A stretch of 49,822 nt of DNA, taken from positions 1 to 49,822 of the forward strand of contig JAFRGQ010000029.1 in assembly GCA_017433725.1 (NCBI GenBank), in the 5' to 3' direction. The position numbers and the translations under genes are program-made. The DNA comes from Lachnospiraceae bacterium (GTDB lineage: Bacteria > Bacillota > Clostridia > Lachnospirales > Lachnospiraceae). Below the pieces are notes generated by a model. The model was not told the origin of the DNA and searched no databases. It saw nothing but the letters and a program-made list of their open reading frames with translations. Below are positions 1-9,846 of the stretch, piece by piece (position 1 is the stretch's first letter; each line of letters begins with the position of its first letter).

Positions 1-3000
1 CCATGAGGTGACAGGTCTTACAGACGGCACGTACACTCTGACAGAGGAGAGCGCACCGAAGGGTTATAAGGTCGCAGAGTCTATCACATTTACAATTAAG
101 GACGGCAAGCTGGTCGAGGACGAGAACGCCAAGGACGGCATAGTCACGATGAAGGACGAGCAGAAGAAGACGGATGTTCAGATCAGCAAGGTCGATGCAG
201 GCGCTGGCAATGAGCTTAAAGGCGCAACGCTGACCCTCACGAAGGAAGGTCAGGAAGAGGCTGTTGACAGCTGGACTTCCGACGGAACGGTTCACACGGT
301 AGCAGGGCTCACGGACGGCGTTTACACACTCGTTGAGGAGAGCGCTCCGAACGGCTACAAGAAAGCAGAATCTATAACATTCACAATTGAGGACGGTAAG
401 CTGGTAGAAGATGCAAATGTCAAGGACGGCATCGTCACGATGGCAGACGAGCAGTACAGCGGCGGCGTATCCATCAGCAAGGAAGTGCTTGGACAGGGCA
501 AAGAACTGGCAGGCGCGGTTCTGGAAGTAAAACAGATCGCTGATGCAGAAGGCACGGCAGTCAGCAAGGAAATTGCAAGCTGGAAAACTGACGGAACACA
601 GAAGGAACTCACAGATCTTGAGGACGGTACATACGTCCTGACAGAGATGAGCGCTCCTGAAGGCTACGTGGTAGCCGAGAGCATAGAGTTCACGATCAAG
701 AACGGCAAGCTGGTTGAAGGCGAGAATGCTCAGGGCGGCGTTGTAACGATGCAGGATGCCCTGAAGAAGACAGACGTCAAGATCAGCAAGGTCGATGCGG
801 GAGCCGGCAATGAACTGATCGGCGCTGCACTTACCGTAACAAGAGTCGCCGATATCGACGGCAATGAAGTGAGCGACGTGATCGAGAGCTGGACATCGAA
901 CGGCAGCGTCCATGAGGTGGCAGGTCTTACAGACGGCACATACACACTTGTTGAGGAGAGCGCACCGGACGGCTATAAGGTCGCAGAGTCCATCACATTT
1001 GTCATCAAGAACGGCAAGCTGGTCGAAGACAAGAACGCCAAGGACGGCATCGTCACAATGAAGGACGAGCTGATGAAGACGGACGTTCAGATCAGCAAGG
1101 TCGATGCAGGACAGGGCAATGAGCTCGTCGGAGCTGCATTGATCCTTACGAAAGAAGGCCAGGATGAAACAGTCGACAAGTGGAAGTCCGACGGCAGCAT
1201 CCACGTAGTGGAAGGTCTGACGGACGGTACATATACTCTGACAGAGCTGAGTGCCCCGGACGGCTATCAGAAGGCGGAGTCGATTACATTTGTCATCAAG
1301 GACGGCAAGCTGGTCGAAGACAAGAACGTTATTAATGGCGTTGTTACAATGCAGGATAAGCAGTACACCGGCGGCGTATCTGTCAGCAAGCAGGCGCTTG
1401 GCCAGGGTACGGAGCTTGCAGGTGCATCTCTCACGGTGACAAAGAAGGGTGAGACAGAGGCAATCGAGAGCTGGACATCCGACGGAACACTGCACGAGAT
1501 CGCAGATCTTGAGGACGGCACATATGTCCTGACAGAGACAAGCGCTCCGGAAGGCTACGAAGTAGCGGAGAGTATTGAGTTCACATTGAAGGACGGCAAG
1601 CTGGTCGAGAGCAGCTATGCTAAGGACGGCGTCGTTACAATGAAGGATGCGCTGAAGACCACTGATGTCAAGATCAGCAAGGTTGACGCAGGTGCCGGAG
1701 CAGAGCTTAAGGGTGCTACACTCACAGTTACAAGGATTGCAGATATCAATGGCAATGAGGCAAACGATCTGATCGAGAGCTGGACGTCCAATGGCACCGC
1801 TCATGAGGTGGCAGGTCTTACGGACGGCACATACAGACTCGTCGAGGAAAGTGCGCCAAACGGCTATAAGGTAGCGGAATCCATCACATTTACAATTAAA
1901 GACGGCAAGCTGGTCGAAGACGCGAACGCTAAGGACGGCATCGTTACAATGAAGGACGAGCTGTTCCGGACAGATGTCAAGGTCAGCAAGGTCGATGCAG
2001 GAGCCGGCAATGAACTGATCGGTGCAAAGCTTACTGTTGAACGAATTGCAGATGCAGCAGGTACAGAGGTCATCGAGACAGTCGAGAGCTGGACATCGGA
2101 TGGAACTGTACATGAAGTAAACGGCCTGACGGATGGTACTTATACTCTGACAGAGTCGAGCGCTCCGGCAGGGTACGAGATTGCTGAGTCCATTATATTT
2201 GTAATCAAGAACGGCAAGCTGGTCGAAGATGCAAACGCCGAGGACGGCATCGTCACAATGAAGGACAGCCAGAAGAAGACGGATGTTAAGATCAGTAAGA
2301 TTGATGCAGGTGCCGGAAATGAACTTGCAGGCGCTACACTGACCCTCACGAAGGAAGGTCAGGATGAGGCAGTTGACAGCTGGATCTCTGACGGCAGTAT
2401 CCATGTAGTATCCGGTATTACAGACGGCATTTACACACTCGTTGAGGAGAGCGCACCGGACGGCTATAAGAAAGCTGAATCTATCACATTTACCGTTAAG
2501 GATGGCATGCTGGTTTCTGCCGGCAATGATGCGATCGTTGATGGCGTAGTTGTGATGGCAGACGAGCAGTACAGCGGCGGCGTATCCATCAGCAAGGAAG
2601 TGCTTGGACAGGGCAAGGAACTGGCAGGCGCGGACCTTACAGTAACAAAGATTGCAGATGCGTCCGGAAATGAAGTCAGCGAACTTATTGACAGCTGGAC
2701 AACGGATGGCAAGCAGCATGAAATCGCTGATCTTGCAGACGGTAAGTATGTCCTGACAGAGACAAGTGCTCCGGAAGGCTATGAAGTAGCAGAAAGCATT
2801 GAGTTCACAATTAAGGACGGCAAGCTGGTAGACGGCGAGGATGCTTCGAGCGGCGTTGTTACAATGCAGGATGCGATGAAGAAGACAGACGTCAAGATCA
2901 GCAAGACAGATGCAGGTCAGGGCGGAGAGCTCATCGGCGCTATGCTCATGGTGACGCGAGTTATGGACATCGCAGGTGACGAAGTCAATGACCTGATTGA

Positions 3001-6000
3001 GAGCTGGACATCTGACGGCACAGTACATGAGATCACAGGCCTTACGGACGGCACATATACTCTTGTTGAGGAAAGTGCACCGAACGGATATAAGGTCGCT
3101 GAATCCATCACATTTACAATTAAGGACGGCAGGCTGGTCGAAGACGAGAACGCCAAGGACGGCGTCGTCACAATGAAGGACGAGCAGAAGAAGACCGACG
3201 TTCAGATCAGCAAGGTCGATGCAGGAGCCGGCAATGAGTTGGCAGGCGCAACGCTTACAGTGACAAGAATCGCTGATGCAGCAGGTACTGAGGTCAGCGA
3301 GGCGGTTGACAGCTGGATCTCTGATGGCAGCATTCACACAGTAGCGGGACTTACGGACGGCACCTACACTCTTACAGAGGAAAGTGCACCGGATGGCTAC
3401 AAGGTTGCTGAATCTATTACATTTGTAATTAAAGACGGCAAGCTTGTCGAGGAAGGAAACGATGCTATCGTTGACGGCGTAGTCAAGATGGCGGATGCGC
3501 AGTATAAGACAGACGTTCAGATCAGCAAGGTCGATATCGGCGCAGGAACAGAGCTGGCGGGTGCAGAGCTTACAGTGACAAGAAGCGCAGATGCTTCCGG
3601 TAAGGAAGTCGATGAGGTAGTTGAGAGCTGGACATCTGACGGCAGCATCCATACAGTAGCAGGCCTTACAGACGGCACATATATTCTGACAGAAGAGAGT
3701 GCGCCGGACGGCTACAAGAAAGCAGAATCTATTACATTTACAATTAAAGATGGCAAGCTGGTCGAGGAAGGCAATGATGCGATCGTTGACGGCATCGTCA
3801 AGATGGCAGATGAGCAGTACAAGGGCGGCGTATCCATCAGCAAGGTAGCGCTCGGACAGGGTACAGAACTGGCAGGTGCGGACCTTACAGTAACGAAGGT
3901 TGCTGATGCAGCAGGCACAGAAGTCAGCGAAATTGTTGAGAGCTGGACAACGGACGGCACGCAGCATGACATTGCAGATCTTGCAGACGGCAAGTATGTC
4001 CTGACAGAGACAAGTGCTCCGGAAGGCTACGAAGTAGCAGAGAGCATTGAGTTCACAATTAAGGAAGGCAAGCTGGTAGACGGCGAGAATGCTTCGAGCG
4101 GCGTAGTTACGATGCAGGATGCTCTGAAGAAGACGAACGTCAAGGTCAGCAAGGTCGATGCAGGAGCCGGTAGTGAACTGGTCGGTGCCGAATTGACAGT
4201 CACAAGAATAGTGAATATTGCAGGCGAGGAAGTCAGCGAGGTGATTGAAAGCTGGACATCCGATGGCAGTGTTCATGAAATAGAAGGCCTCACGGATGGC
4301 ACATATACTCTTGTCGAGGCGAGCGCACCGTACGGCTATGAGGTAGCTGAGTCTATTACATTTGTAATCAAAGACGGCAAGCTGGCAGAGGATGAAAATG
4401 CTGCCGACGGCGTCGTCACGATGAAGGATGAGCTGTACAGGACAGACGTCCAGATCAGCAAGGTCGATGCAGGTCAGGGCAATGAGCTGGCAGGCGCAAC
4501 ACTGACCATCACCAAGGAAGGTCAGGACGAGGCAGTTGCAAGCTGGATCTCCGACGGAACTGTTCACACGGTGGCAGGTCTCACGGATGGCACATATACT
4601 CTTGTTGAGGAAAGTGCGCCGGACGGCTACAAGAAGGCAGAATCTATTACATTTACAATTAAGGACGGCAAGCTGGTAGAAGATGCGAACGTCAAGGACG
4701 GCATCGTCACAATGGCGGATGAGCAGTACAAGGGCGGCGTATCTATCAGTAAGCAGGTACTTGGCCAGGGCAATGAGCTGGCAGGTGCGGACCTTACAGT
4801 AACAAGGATTGCAGATGCATCCGGCAACGAAGTCAATGAACTTGTTGACAGCTGGAAGACAGACGGCATGCAGCATGAGATTGCGGATCTTACAGACGGT
4901 ACGTATGTACTGACAGAGATCAGCGCACCGGAAGGCTATGAAGTAGCAGAGAGCATTGTTTTCGCAATCATCGAAGGCAAGCTGTTCGAAGGTGAGAACG
5001 CTCAGGGCGGTGTTGTCACAATGCAGGATGCAATGAAGAAGACAGATGTCAAGATCAGCAAGACAGATGCAGGCCAGGGCAATGAACTTGCAGGTGCAAC
5101 ACTCACGGTAACCCGTGTAGCTGATATTGCCGGTAACGAGGTCAATGACCTGATTGAGAGCTGGACATCTGATGGCACAATACACGAGATTGCAGGCCTT
5201 ACAGACGGTACATACACTCTTATCGAGGAAAGTGCACCGAACGGATATAAGGTGGCTGAATCCATCACATTTACAATTAAGGACGGCAAGCTGGCAGAAG
5301 ACGAGAATGTTAAGGACGGCGTCGTCACAATGAAGGACGAGCAGTTCAAGACGGACGTTAAGGTCAGCAAGGTGGATGCAGGTCAGGGCAATGAACTGAC
5401 AGGCGCAAACCTTACGGTAACAAAGATTGCGGATGCAGCAGGCGCTGAGGTCAGCGAGAACGTTGCGAGCTGGACATCTGACGGCAAGGTACACGATATC
5501 GCAGGTCTCACAGACGGCACATATACTCTCACAGAGGAGTCTGCGCCGGAAGGATATAATGTCGCTGAGTCGATTACCTTTGTCATCAAGGACGGTAAAC
5601 TGGTCGAGGATGCAAATGTCAAGGACGGCGTCGTCACAATGAAGGACGAGCAGAAGAAGACGGATGTACAGATCAGCAAGGTCGATGCAGGTCAGGGCAA
5701 TGAACTGGCAGGCGCAACACTGACCATTACCAAGGAAGGACAGGATGAGGTAGTTGCAAGCTGGAACTCCGACGGAACTGTTCACACGGTGGCAGGTCTC
5801 ACGGACGGCACATATACTCTCGTTGAGGAAAGTGCACCGGACGGATACAAGAAAGCTGAATCCATCACATTTACAATCAAGGACGGCAAGCTGGTCGAAG
5901 ACGAGAACGCAAAGAATGGCGTCGTCACAATGAAGGACGAGCTGTACAAGGGCGGCGTATCCATCAGTAAGCAGGTACTTGGACAGGGCAATGAACTTGA

Positions 6001-8020
6001 AGGTGCAGAACTTACTGTAAGAAAGATCGCAGATGCAAGCGGCAAGGAGGTTGATAAGAAGGTCGATAGCTGGACATCAGACGGCACGCAGCATGAGATT
6101 GCAGATCTTGAAGACGGCAGATATGTCCTGACAGAGACAAGCGCACCGGAAGGCTACGAAGTAGCTGAGAGTATCGAGTTCACAATCAAGAACGGCAAGT
6201 TGGTCGAAGGCGAAAATGCTGAGGACGGCGTCGTAACAATGCTGGATGCATTGAAGAAGACAGACGTTAAGATCAGCAAGGTCGATGCAGGAGCGGGCAA
6301 TGAACTGCAGGGTGCTGAATTGACAGTTACCAGAATCGCAAATATTGCCGGCCAGGAAGTCAATGAGGTAGTCGAGAGCTGGACATCGGATGGCATAGTT
6401 CATACAGTGGCCGGACTTACGGATGGCACATATACTCTGACAGAGGAGACTGCACCGGATGGTTACAAGAAGGCTGAGTCAATAACATTTGTCATCAAGG
6501 ACGGTAAGCTGGTCGAGGATGCAAACGCCAAGGACGGCATCGTCACGATGAAGGACGAACGTATCAAGGTTAACGTTAAGATCATTCTCTTTGATAAGAG
6601 AACAGGAAAAACGGTCAAAGGCGTGAGAATGATTGTTCGGAAGAGTGACAATGAAGTTGTCGATGAATGGGAGACCGAGGATAAAGAGCATGAAATCAAG
6701 GAGCTCATACTTGGCGAGACGTATACGCTCGAAGAGAAAGTTCCGGCAGGATATGAGGCTGTAGATTCCCTGAAGTTCAGAGTGGATAAGGATGGCAACA
6801 TTCTTAGACTCAATGAGGATGGTTCTACTTCACCGCTCGGTGAGGACGGAATATTCCCGGTCAATATTACTGCTTCAGAAATCAACTTCAAGGTCAACAA
6901 AGTAGACGCCGGAACCGGTGAAGAAGTTGAAGGCGCTGATCTTGCAGTTGTTGAAAGCGGTCAGGACGGTAAGGAGACTGTTCTCGAGAGATGGACATCG
7001 AAGAAAGGCGAGACGCATGACTTTGGCAGCAAGCTTGAACACGGTAAGAAGTACTTACTCCGTGAGGTGACTGCTCCGGAAGGCTACGGTAAGCTGACAA
7101 CGGATATTGCATTCTCTGTAAACGAAGACGGAACAATCCAGACAGAGCTTGCAACGACCAAGGATGCGGACGGAAACATCGTATATCTGGTCGAGAATAC
7201 CAAAATATCAGTCAAGATTTCCAAGGTAGATATCGCAAGCGGTGCGGAACTTGAAGGTGCGAAGATCCGGATACTTGATAAGGACGGACAGGTCATCGAT
7301 GAGTGGACATCCACGAAGGCGGTCCATGTGGTAACCGGTCTTAAGCCGGGTGAAACATATACTCTGAGTGAAACCGTTGCACCGACGGGCTATGCTCTTA
7401 CAGCGGATACAAAGTTTGTTCTGAAAGAAGACGGCAGCATCGATACGACTAAGACGACGACAGCCGTTAAGGATGGCGTGCTGCTCGTTCAGGACAAGAT
7501 GATTAGTGTCAAGGTAAGGAAGCAGGATACGGACGGAAACCTGTTAGGCGGTGCGAAACTTAAGATTTCTTATCGCAATAATAAGGAAGTCAAGGGTGCA
7601 AACTGGACGACAGAGGCAGGTAAGGAGCATACTATTACCGGACTTACTGCAGGATCCTATTACCTGTATGAAGACCAGGCACCGGCCGGTTATCTGAGAG
7701 CGGCGAGAATCGCATTTGACATCGATAAGTATGGCAACATCATCAGAGATGGCAAAATCGTTTCAGTAATCGTCATGACAGACCAGAAGATTACTGGCGG
7801 CAATTCTGAAAACAAGACAACAATTACACAGAGACCCGCGAGCTCGACGTCTGTATCTACCAAGAGCACAACGGGCACAACGACAAAGGCTAAGGCTAAC
7901 GCTAAGACTACCGGAGCCAAGACAGGCGATAATTCACCGATTATGCTGTACATCATTCTGCTTGTAGCAGCAGGTGCGGTCATTGTGGTGATCAAACGCC
8001 GGAGTCAGTCCAACAAATAA
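1..8020 (+). CDS. Giant Cna-B repeat surface protein, sortase anchored (5' end outside window)
   Basis: The reading frame is open at the left edge, so the signal peptide and N-terminal part are missing; about 2,672 codons are visible. I count 26 Cna-B (prealbumin-like, SpaA type) domains, each marked by an E-x-SAP-x-GY motif: 22 near-identical ones of about 95-105 residues, then four diverged ones (nt 6560-7790). Each typical domain has a Lys in ISKVDAG, a Glu before SAP and an Asp in TMKDE or TMQDA. These match the Lys-Glu-Asp triad of self-formed isopeptide bonds in CnaB2 (family knowledge). A Thr/Ser/Lys-rich stalk, AKTGD, a hydrophobic segment and KRRSQSNK end the protein; this is a variant sortase signal with no LPXTG seen. 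It is probably an extended wall-bound adhesin or stalk. Codon use matches the neighbours. The ligand is unknown. Confidence 0.93.
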   Translation, partial: HEVTGLTDGTYTLTEESAPKGYKVAESITFTIKDGKLVEDENAKDGIVTMKDEQKKTDVQISKVDAGAGNELKGATLTLTKEGQEEAVDSWTSDGTVHTVAGLTDGVYTLVEESAPNGYKKAESITFTIEDGKLVEDANVKDGIVTMADEQYSGGVSISKEVLGQGKELAGAVLEVKQIADAEGTAVSKEIASWKTDGTQKELTDLEDGTYVLTEMSAPEGYVVAESIEFTIKNGKLVEGENAQGGVVTMQDALKKTDVKISKVDAGAGNELIGAALTVTRVADIDGNEVSDVIESWTSNGSVHEVAGLTDGTYTLVEESAPDGYKVAESITFVIKNGKLVEDKNAKDGIVTMKDELMKTDVQISKVDAGQGNELVGAALILTKEGQDETVDKWKSDGSIHVVEGLTDGTYTLTELSAPDGYQKAESITFVIKDGKLVEDKNVINGVVTMQDKQYTGGVSVSKQALGQGTELAGASLTVTKKGETEAIESWTSDGTLHEIADLEDGTYVLTETSAPEGYEVAESIEFTLKDGKLVESSYAKDGVVTMKDALKTTDVKISKVDAGAGAELKGATLTVTRIADINGNEANDLIESWTSNGTAHEVAGLTDGTYRLVEESAPNGYKVAESITFTIKDGKLVEDANAKDGIVTMKDELFRTDVKVSKVDAGAGNELIGAKLTVERIADAAGTEVIETVESWTSDGTVHEVNGLTDGTYTLTESSAPAGYEIAESIIFVIKNGKLVEDANAEDGIVTMKDSQKKTDVKISKIDAGAGNELAGATLTLTKEGQDEAVDSWISDGSIHVVSGITDGIYTLVEESAPDGYKKAESITFTVKDGMLVSAGNDAIVDGVVVMADEQYSGGVSISKEVLGQGKELAGADLTVTKIADASGNEVSELIDSWTTDGKQHEIADLADGKYVLTETSAPEGYEVAESIEFTIKDGKLVDGEDASSGVVTMQDAMKKTDVKISKTDAGQGGELIGAMLMVTRVMDIAGDEVNDLIESWTSDGTVHEITGLTDGTYTLVEESAPNGYKVAESITFTIKDGRLVEDENAKDGVVTMKDEQKKTDVQISKVDAGAGNELAGATLTVTRIADAAGTEVSEAVDSWISDGSIHTVAGLTDGTYTLTEESAPDGYKVAESITFVIKDGKLVEEGNDAIVDGVVKMADAQYKTDVQISKVDIGAGTELAGAELTVTRSADASGKEVDEVVESWTSDGSIHTVAGLTDGTYILTEESAPDGYKKAESITFTIKDGKLVEEGNDAIVDGIVKMADEQYKGGVSISKVALGQGTELAGADLTVTKVADAAGTEVSEIVESWTTDGTQHDIADLADGKYVLTETSAPEGYEVAESIEFTIKEGKLVDGENASSGVVTMQDALKKTNVKVSKVDAGAGSELVGAELTVTRIVNIAGEEVSEVIESWTSDGSVHEIEGLTDGTYTLVEASAPYGYEVAESITFVIKDGKLAEDENAADGVVTMKDELYRTDVQISKVDAGQGNELAGATLTITKEGQDEAVASWISDGTVHTVAGLTDGTYTLVEESAPDGYKKAESITFTIKDGKLVEDANVKDGIVTMADEQYKGGVSISKQVLGQGNELAGADLTVTRIADASGNEVNELVDSWKTDGMQHEIADLTDGTYVLTEISAPEGYEVAESIVFAIIEGKLFEGENAQGGVVTMQDAMKKTDVKISKTDAGQGNELAGATLTVTRVADIAGNEVNDLIESWTSDGTIHEIAGLTDGTYTLIEESAPNGYKVAESITFTIKDGKLAEDENVKDGVVTMKDEQFKTDVKVSKVDAGQGNELTGANLTVTKIADAAGAEVSENVASWTSDGKVHDIAGLTDGTYTLTEESAPEGYNVAESITFVIKDGKLVEDANVKDGVVTMKDEQKKTDVQISKVDAGQGNELAGATLTITKEGQDEVVASWNSDGTVHTVAGLTDGTYTLVEESAPDGYKKAESITFTIKDGKLVEDENAKNGVVTMKDELYKGGVSISKQVLGQGNELEGAELTVRKIADASGKEVDKKVDSWTSDGTQHEIADLEDGRYVLTETSAPEGYEVAESIEFTIKNGKLVEGENAEDGVVTMLDALKKTDVKISKVDAGAGNELQGAELTVTRIANIAGQEVNEVVESWTSDGIVHTVAGLTDGTYTLTEETAPDGYKKAESITFVIKDGKLVEDANAKDGIVTMKDERIKVNVKIILFDKRTGKTVKGVRMIVRKSDNEVVDEWETEDKEHEIKELILGETYTLEEKVPAGYEAVDSLKFRVDKDGNILRLNEDGSTSPLGEDGIFPVNITASEINFKVNKVDAGTGEEVEGADLAVVESGQDGKETVLERWTSKKGETHDFGSKLEHGKKYLLREVTAPEGYGKLTTDIAFSVNEDGTIQTELATTKDADGNIVYLVENTKISVKISKVDIASGAELEGAKIRILDKDGQVIDEWTSTKAVHVVTGLKPGETYTLSETVAPTGYALTADTKFVLKEDGSIDTTKTTTAVKDGVLLVQDKMISVKVRKQDTDGNLLGGAKLKISYRNNKEVKGANWTTEAGKEHTITGLTAGSYYLYEDQAPAGYLRAARIAFDIDKYGNIIRDGKIVSVIVMTDQKITGGNSENKTTITQRPASSTSVSTKSTTGTTTKAKANAKTTGAKTGDNSPIMLYIILLVAAGAVIVVIKRRSQSNK
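461..6560 (+). repeat. Higher-order repeat of Cna-B domains (three- and four-domain superunits)
   Basis: Domains whose first strand reads GGVSISK instead of TDVKISK start near 461, 1370, 2575, 3824, 4733 and 5951. Spacings are 909, 1205, 1249, 909 and 1218 bp, so superunits hold three or four domains. Within a superunit the order is fixed: a domain with D/N-I-x-G-x-E-V, an optional D-A-A-G-T-E-V domain, a domain ending GYKKAES (usually with KEGQDE), then the GGV domain. This implies growth by unequal exchange of whole superunits rather than of single domains. Confidence 0.85.
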
Positions 8021-8064
8021 TGATTAAGGCTTTGCGCTTACGGGCAAAGCGGTAGCTGATTGAA

Positions 8065-8162
8065 GGGGCTGCTGCATGGAGTCCTGCACAACGAAGACAG
8101 TCGGAATATGCATAGAATACCGGCACTTCGTTGGGCAGAGCTTCGTGCGGCAGCTCCTTTTT
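8065..8162. terminator. Long composite hairpin (element A) after the Cna-B gene
   Basis: The outer arms GGGGCTGCTGCAT and GTGCGGCAGCTCC pair with few mismatches and are followed by a run of five T. An inner arm AACGAAG pairs with CTTCGTT. The position 45 bp after the stop fits a rho-independent terminator. Its architecture matches the longer hairpins at 18.7, 39.0 and 43.7 kb, although the inner sequence differs. The rest of the 388-bp gap holds a possible promoter and two TAATCAACTGTA repeats. Confidence 0.6.
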
Positions 8163-8268
8163 GAATGGAATCTTTCTATTCGCTGATTGTTCTGGAGTCA
8201 TACCTTATGAGCGTGAGCTGAAATAGTAGTAAATATGTGGATTTTAAGGTAAGATAAAAGAGTAGATG

Positions 8269-8388
8269 TATAATCAACTGTAGATTTCCAGTATATAGTA
8301 AGTGAACAGTCTTTCACATCAAATGCATCGACAGAGCGCTTACGATGGTACTTTAGATAGGAATCGGGGCTTTGTAATCAACTGTAAA
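8269..8388 (+). promoter_or_regulatory. Possible promoter and direct-repeat operator before the first Gfo/Idh gene
   Basis: A TATAAT lies at 8269-8274 without a clear -35 box. The 12-bp sequence TAATCAACTGTA occurs at 8271-8282 and again at 8375-8386, 104 bp apart, the second copy just before the ribosome site. Two copies this far apart suggest a regulator-binding pair, but no regulator is identified. Confidence 0.35.
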
Positions 8389-8408
8389 CGTTATGAAAGG
8401 AGTCGCAC

Positions 8409-9545
8409 ATGATGAAAACCGCTGTTATCGGAGTAGGAAATATGGGCAGCAAGTACGCCAGTCTCATTCAAAACGGTCAGATACCGGGGCTGGAACTCGC
8501 CGCAGTCACGCGGGTGCGCGACCCGTACCGCAAGTTAATATCTGAGGAAGTGCCTGTCTTTGAATCTGCCGATGCTCTTTTTGATGCTGTTGAAAGAGGC
8601 AATCTGGCACTTGATGCCGTCGTCATTGCAACGCCACACTATTCGCATGAGGAGATCGCAATCCGGGCTTTCCGGAACGGATTGCACGTGCTGTCTGACA
8701 AGCCATCCGGCGTTTACAGCCGGCAAGCCCGCCTTATGGAGGAAGCTGCGGACGAAGCCGGTACGACTTTCGGGATGGTCTTTAATCAGCGGACACTGCC
8801 TGTCTATCAGCTTCTCCGCGAGATCGTCACAAGCGGCCGGTACGGCGGGCTGAAACGTGTGAATTGGATTGTTACTGACTGGTATCGCCCGAATAAGTAT
8901 TACTCGTCGAGTTCGTGGCACGCAACCTGGGCAAAAGACGGTGGCGGTGTCCTTCTCAATCAGTGTCCGCACAATCTTGACCTGATGCAGTGGATTTGCG
9001 GTATGCCTGCCAGGGTTCAGGGCTTCTGTATTGAAGGACATTTTCACGACATTGAGGTCGAGGATGATGTTACGATGTACATGGAGTGGGAAAATGGCGC
9101 CACCGGAACCTTCATCTCCTGCACCGGCGAAGCTCCGGGCGTGAATCGGTTGGAGATCTCTCTCGATGAGGCCCTGCTTGTCTGCGAGAACGGGAAAATG
9201 CGAATCGGAGAGCTCACAGAGGAGCTTGGCATGAAAGAGGCCGAGTATCGCCGGACATCAACGGATTATTTCAGGAAAATTAACGGGACCTGGTCTGAGA
9301 TCGTTCCGAAGCAGGAGGAGGATCCTTATGGGGAGGTGCTGAGGGCATTTGCCAATGAATGCCTGGGACGAGGTCAAAGTGTTGCGGATGGAAGAGAGGG
9401 GCGGAAGAGCCTGCTTATGTCCAATGCGGCTTACCTGTCTTCCTGGGAACATCGGATGGTCGAGATTCCTGAGATTGGGAGTGAGGCCGAGCGCATATTT
9501 GAGGAGAAGTATGAGGGTTGGCTGAGGAAGAAGATGGGGGAGTGA
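8409..9545 (+). CDS. Gfo/Idh/MocA family NAD(P)-dependent oxidoreductase
   Basis: A 378-residue protein of the usual family length. The N-terminal Rossmann fold carries GVGNMGSKYA at residues 7-16, and DKPSG near residue 97 is the family's E/D-K-P motif, whose Lys usually helps catalysis. The C-terminal half has the mixed beta-sheet substrate domain with DGGGVLLNQCPH. Such enzymes oxidise or reduce sugars, inositols or sugar derivatives; the substrate cannot be told here. The ribosome site AAAGGAG at 8396-8402 serves ATG 8409 or the adjacent ATG 8412. It stands alone, with a dispersed repeat element directly after the stop. Confidence 0.9.
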   Translation: MMKTAVIGVGNMGSKYASLIQNGQIPGLELAAVTRVRDPYRKLISEEVPVFESADALFDAVERGNLALDAVVIATPHYSHEEIAIRAFRNGLHVLSDKPSGVYSRQARLMEEAADEAGTTFGMVFNQRTLPVYQLLREIVTSGRYGGLKRVNWIVTDWYRPNKYYSSSSWHATWAKDGGGVLLNQCPHNLDLMQWICGMPARVQGFCIEGHFHDIEVEDDVTMYMEWENGATGTFISCTGEAPGVNRLEISLDEALLVCENGKMRIGELTEELGMKEAEYRRTSTDYFRKINGTWSEIVPKQEEDPYGEVLRAFANECLGRGQSVADGREGRKSLLMSNAAYLSSWEHRMVEIPEIGSEAERIFEEKYEGWLRKKMGE

Positions 9546-9560
9546 TTACGGTAGAAGGAA

Positions 9561-9660
9561 TTAATCTCTGACGCAGAATTCTCGTGACTTTAGTCGTGAG
9601 ATGAATGCGCAAAATGAAGCTTGTCTCTGACATGGGATACAAACCTGCGTCAGAGATTAA
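9561..9660. repeat. Dispersed intergenic element R, copy 1, with 16-bp terminal inverted repeats
   Basis: The element starts TTAATCTCTGACGCAG (9561-9576) and ends with its exact reverse complement CTGCGTCAGAGATTAA (9645-9660). Inside are TCGTGAC, GTCGTGAGATGAATGCGC and TTGTCTCTGACATGG, shared with copies near 18.6, 20.0 and 39.1 kb. It may be a small non-autonomous transposon-like element or a structured RNA. No coding capacity is evident. Confidence 0.7.
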
Positions 9661-9679
9661 AAGCCTCTGGCGGATCGCA

Positions 9680-9743
9680 GCCGCGCATTAAGGAAGGTGC
9701 TTCGCACCATGCGCGGCGCGGCAAGAACGCCGAGGCGTTCTTG
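9680..9743. other. Two GC-rich hairpins upstream of the kinase promoter
   Basis: GCCGCGCAT (9680-9688) pairs with ATGCGCGGC (9709-9717), with an inner GGTGC-TTC-GCACC. A second hairpin has CAAGAACGC (9722-9730) and GCGTTCTTG (9735-9743). Neither is followed by a T run. They end 14 bp before the -35 box of the next promoter. Confidence 0.5.
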
Positions 9744-9757
9744 GTTTGCAGTAGTAT

Positions 9758-9815
9758 TTGACGAGCGTCAATTAAAAAGGTATAATCGGGATTAAGAGAA
9801 TGAAATATTTGACGC
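9758..9815 (+). promoter_or_regulatory. Strong promoter with overlapping palindrome, for the HipA-like kinase gene
   Basis: TTGACG (9758-9763), a 17-bp spacer and a perfect TATAAT (9781-9786) form a near-consensus vegetative promoter. The -35 box lies inside the interrupted palindrome TTGACG-AG-CGTCAA. A related half, TTTGACGCACGT, recurs at about 9808-9819 just downstream of the expected start point. This layout suggests negative control by a DNA-binding protein, perhaps the HTH protein of the same operon (inference). Confidence 0.75.
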
Positions 9816-9846
9816 ACGTAAAAGACAATTGTATGTGGAGCGCTTG

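Noticed and set aside
355-7995. Many minus-strand open frames of 60-145 codons across the Cna-B gene
   Set aside because: They repeat with the domains, have no ribosome sites and are mirror products of the repetitive coding strand.
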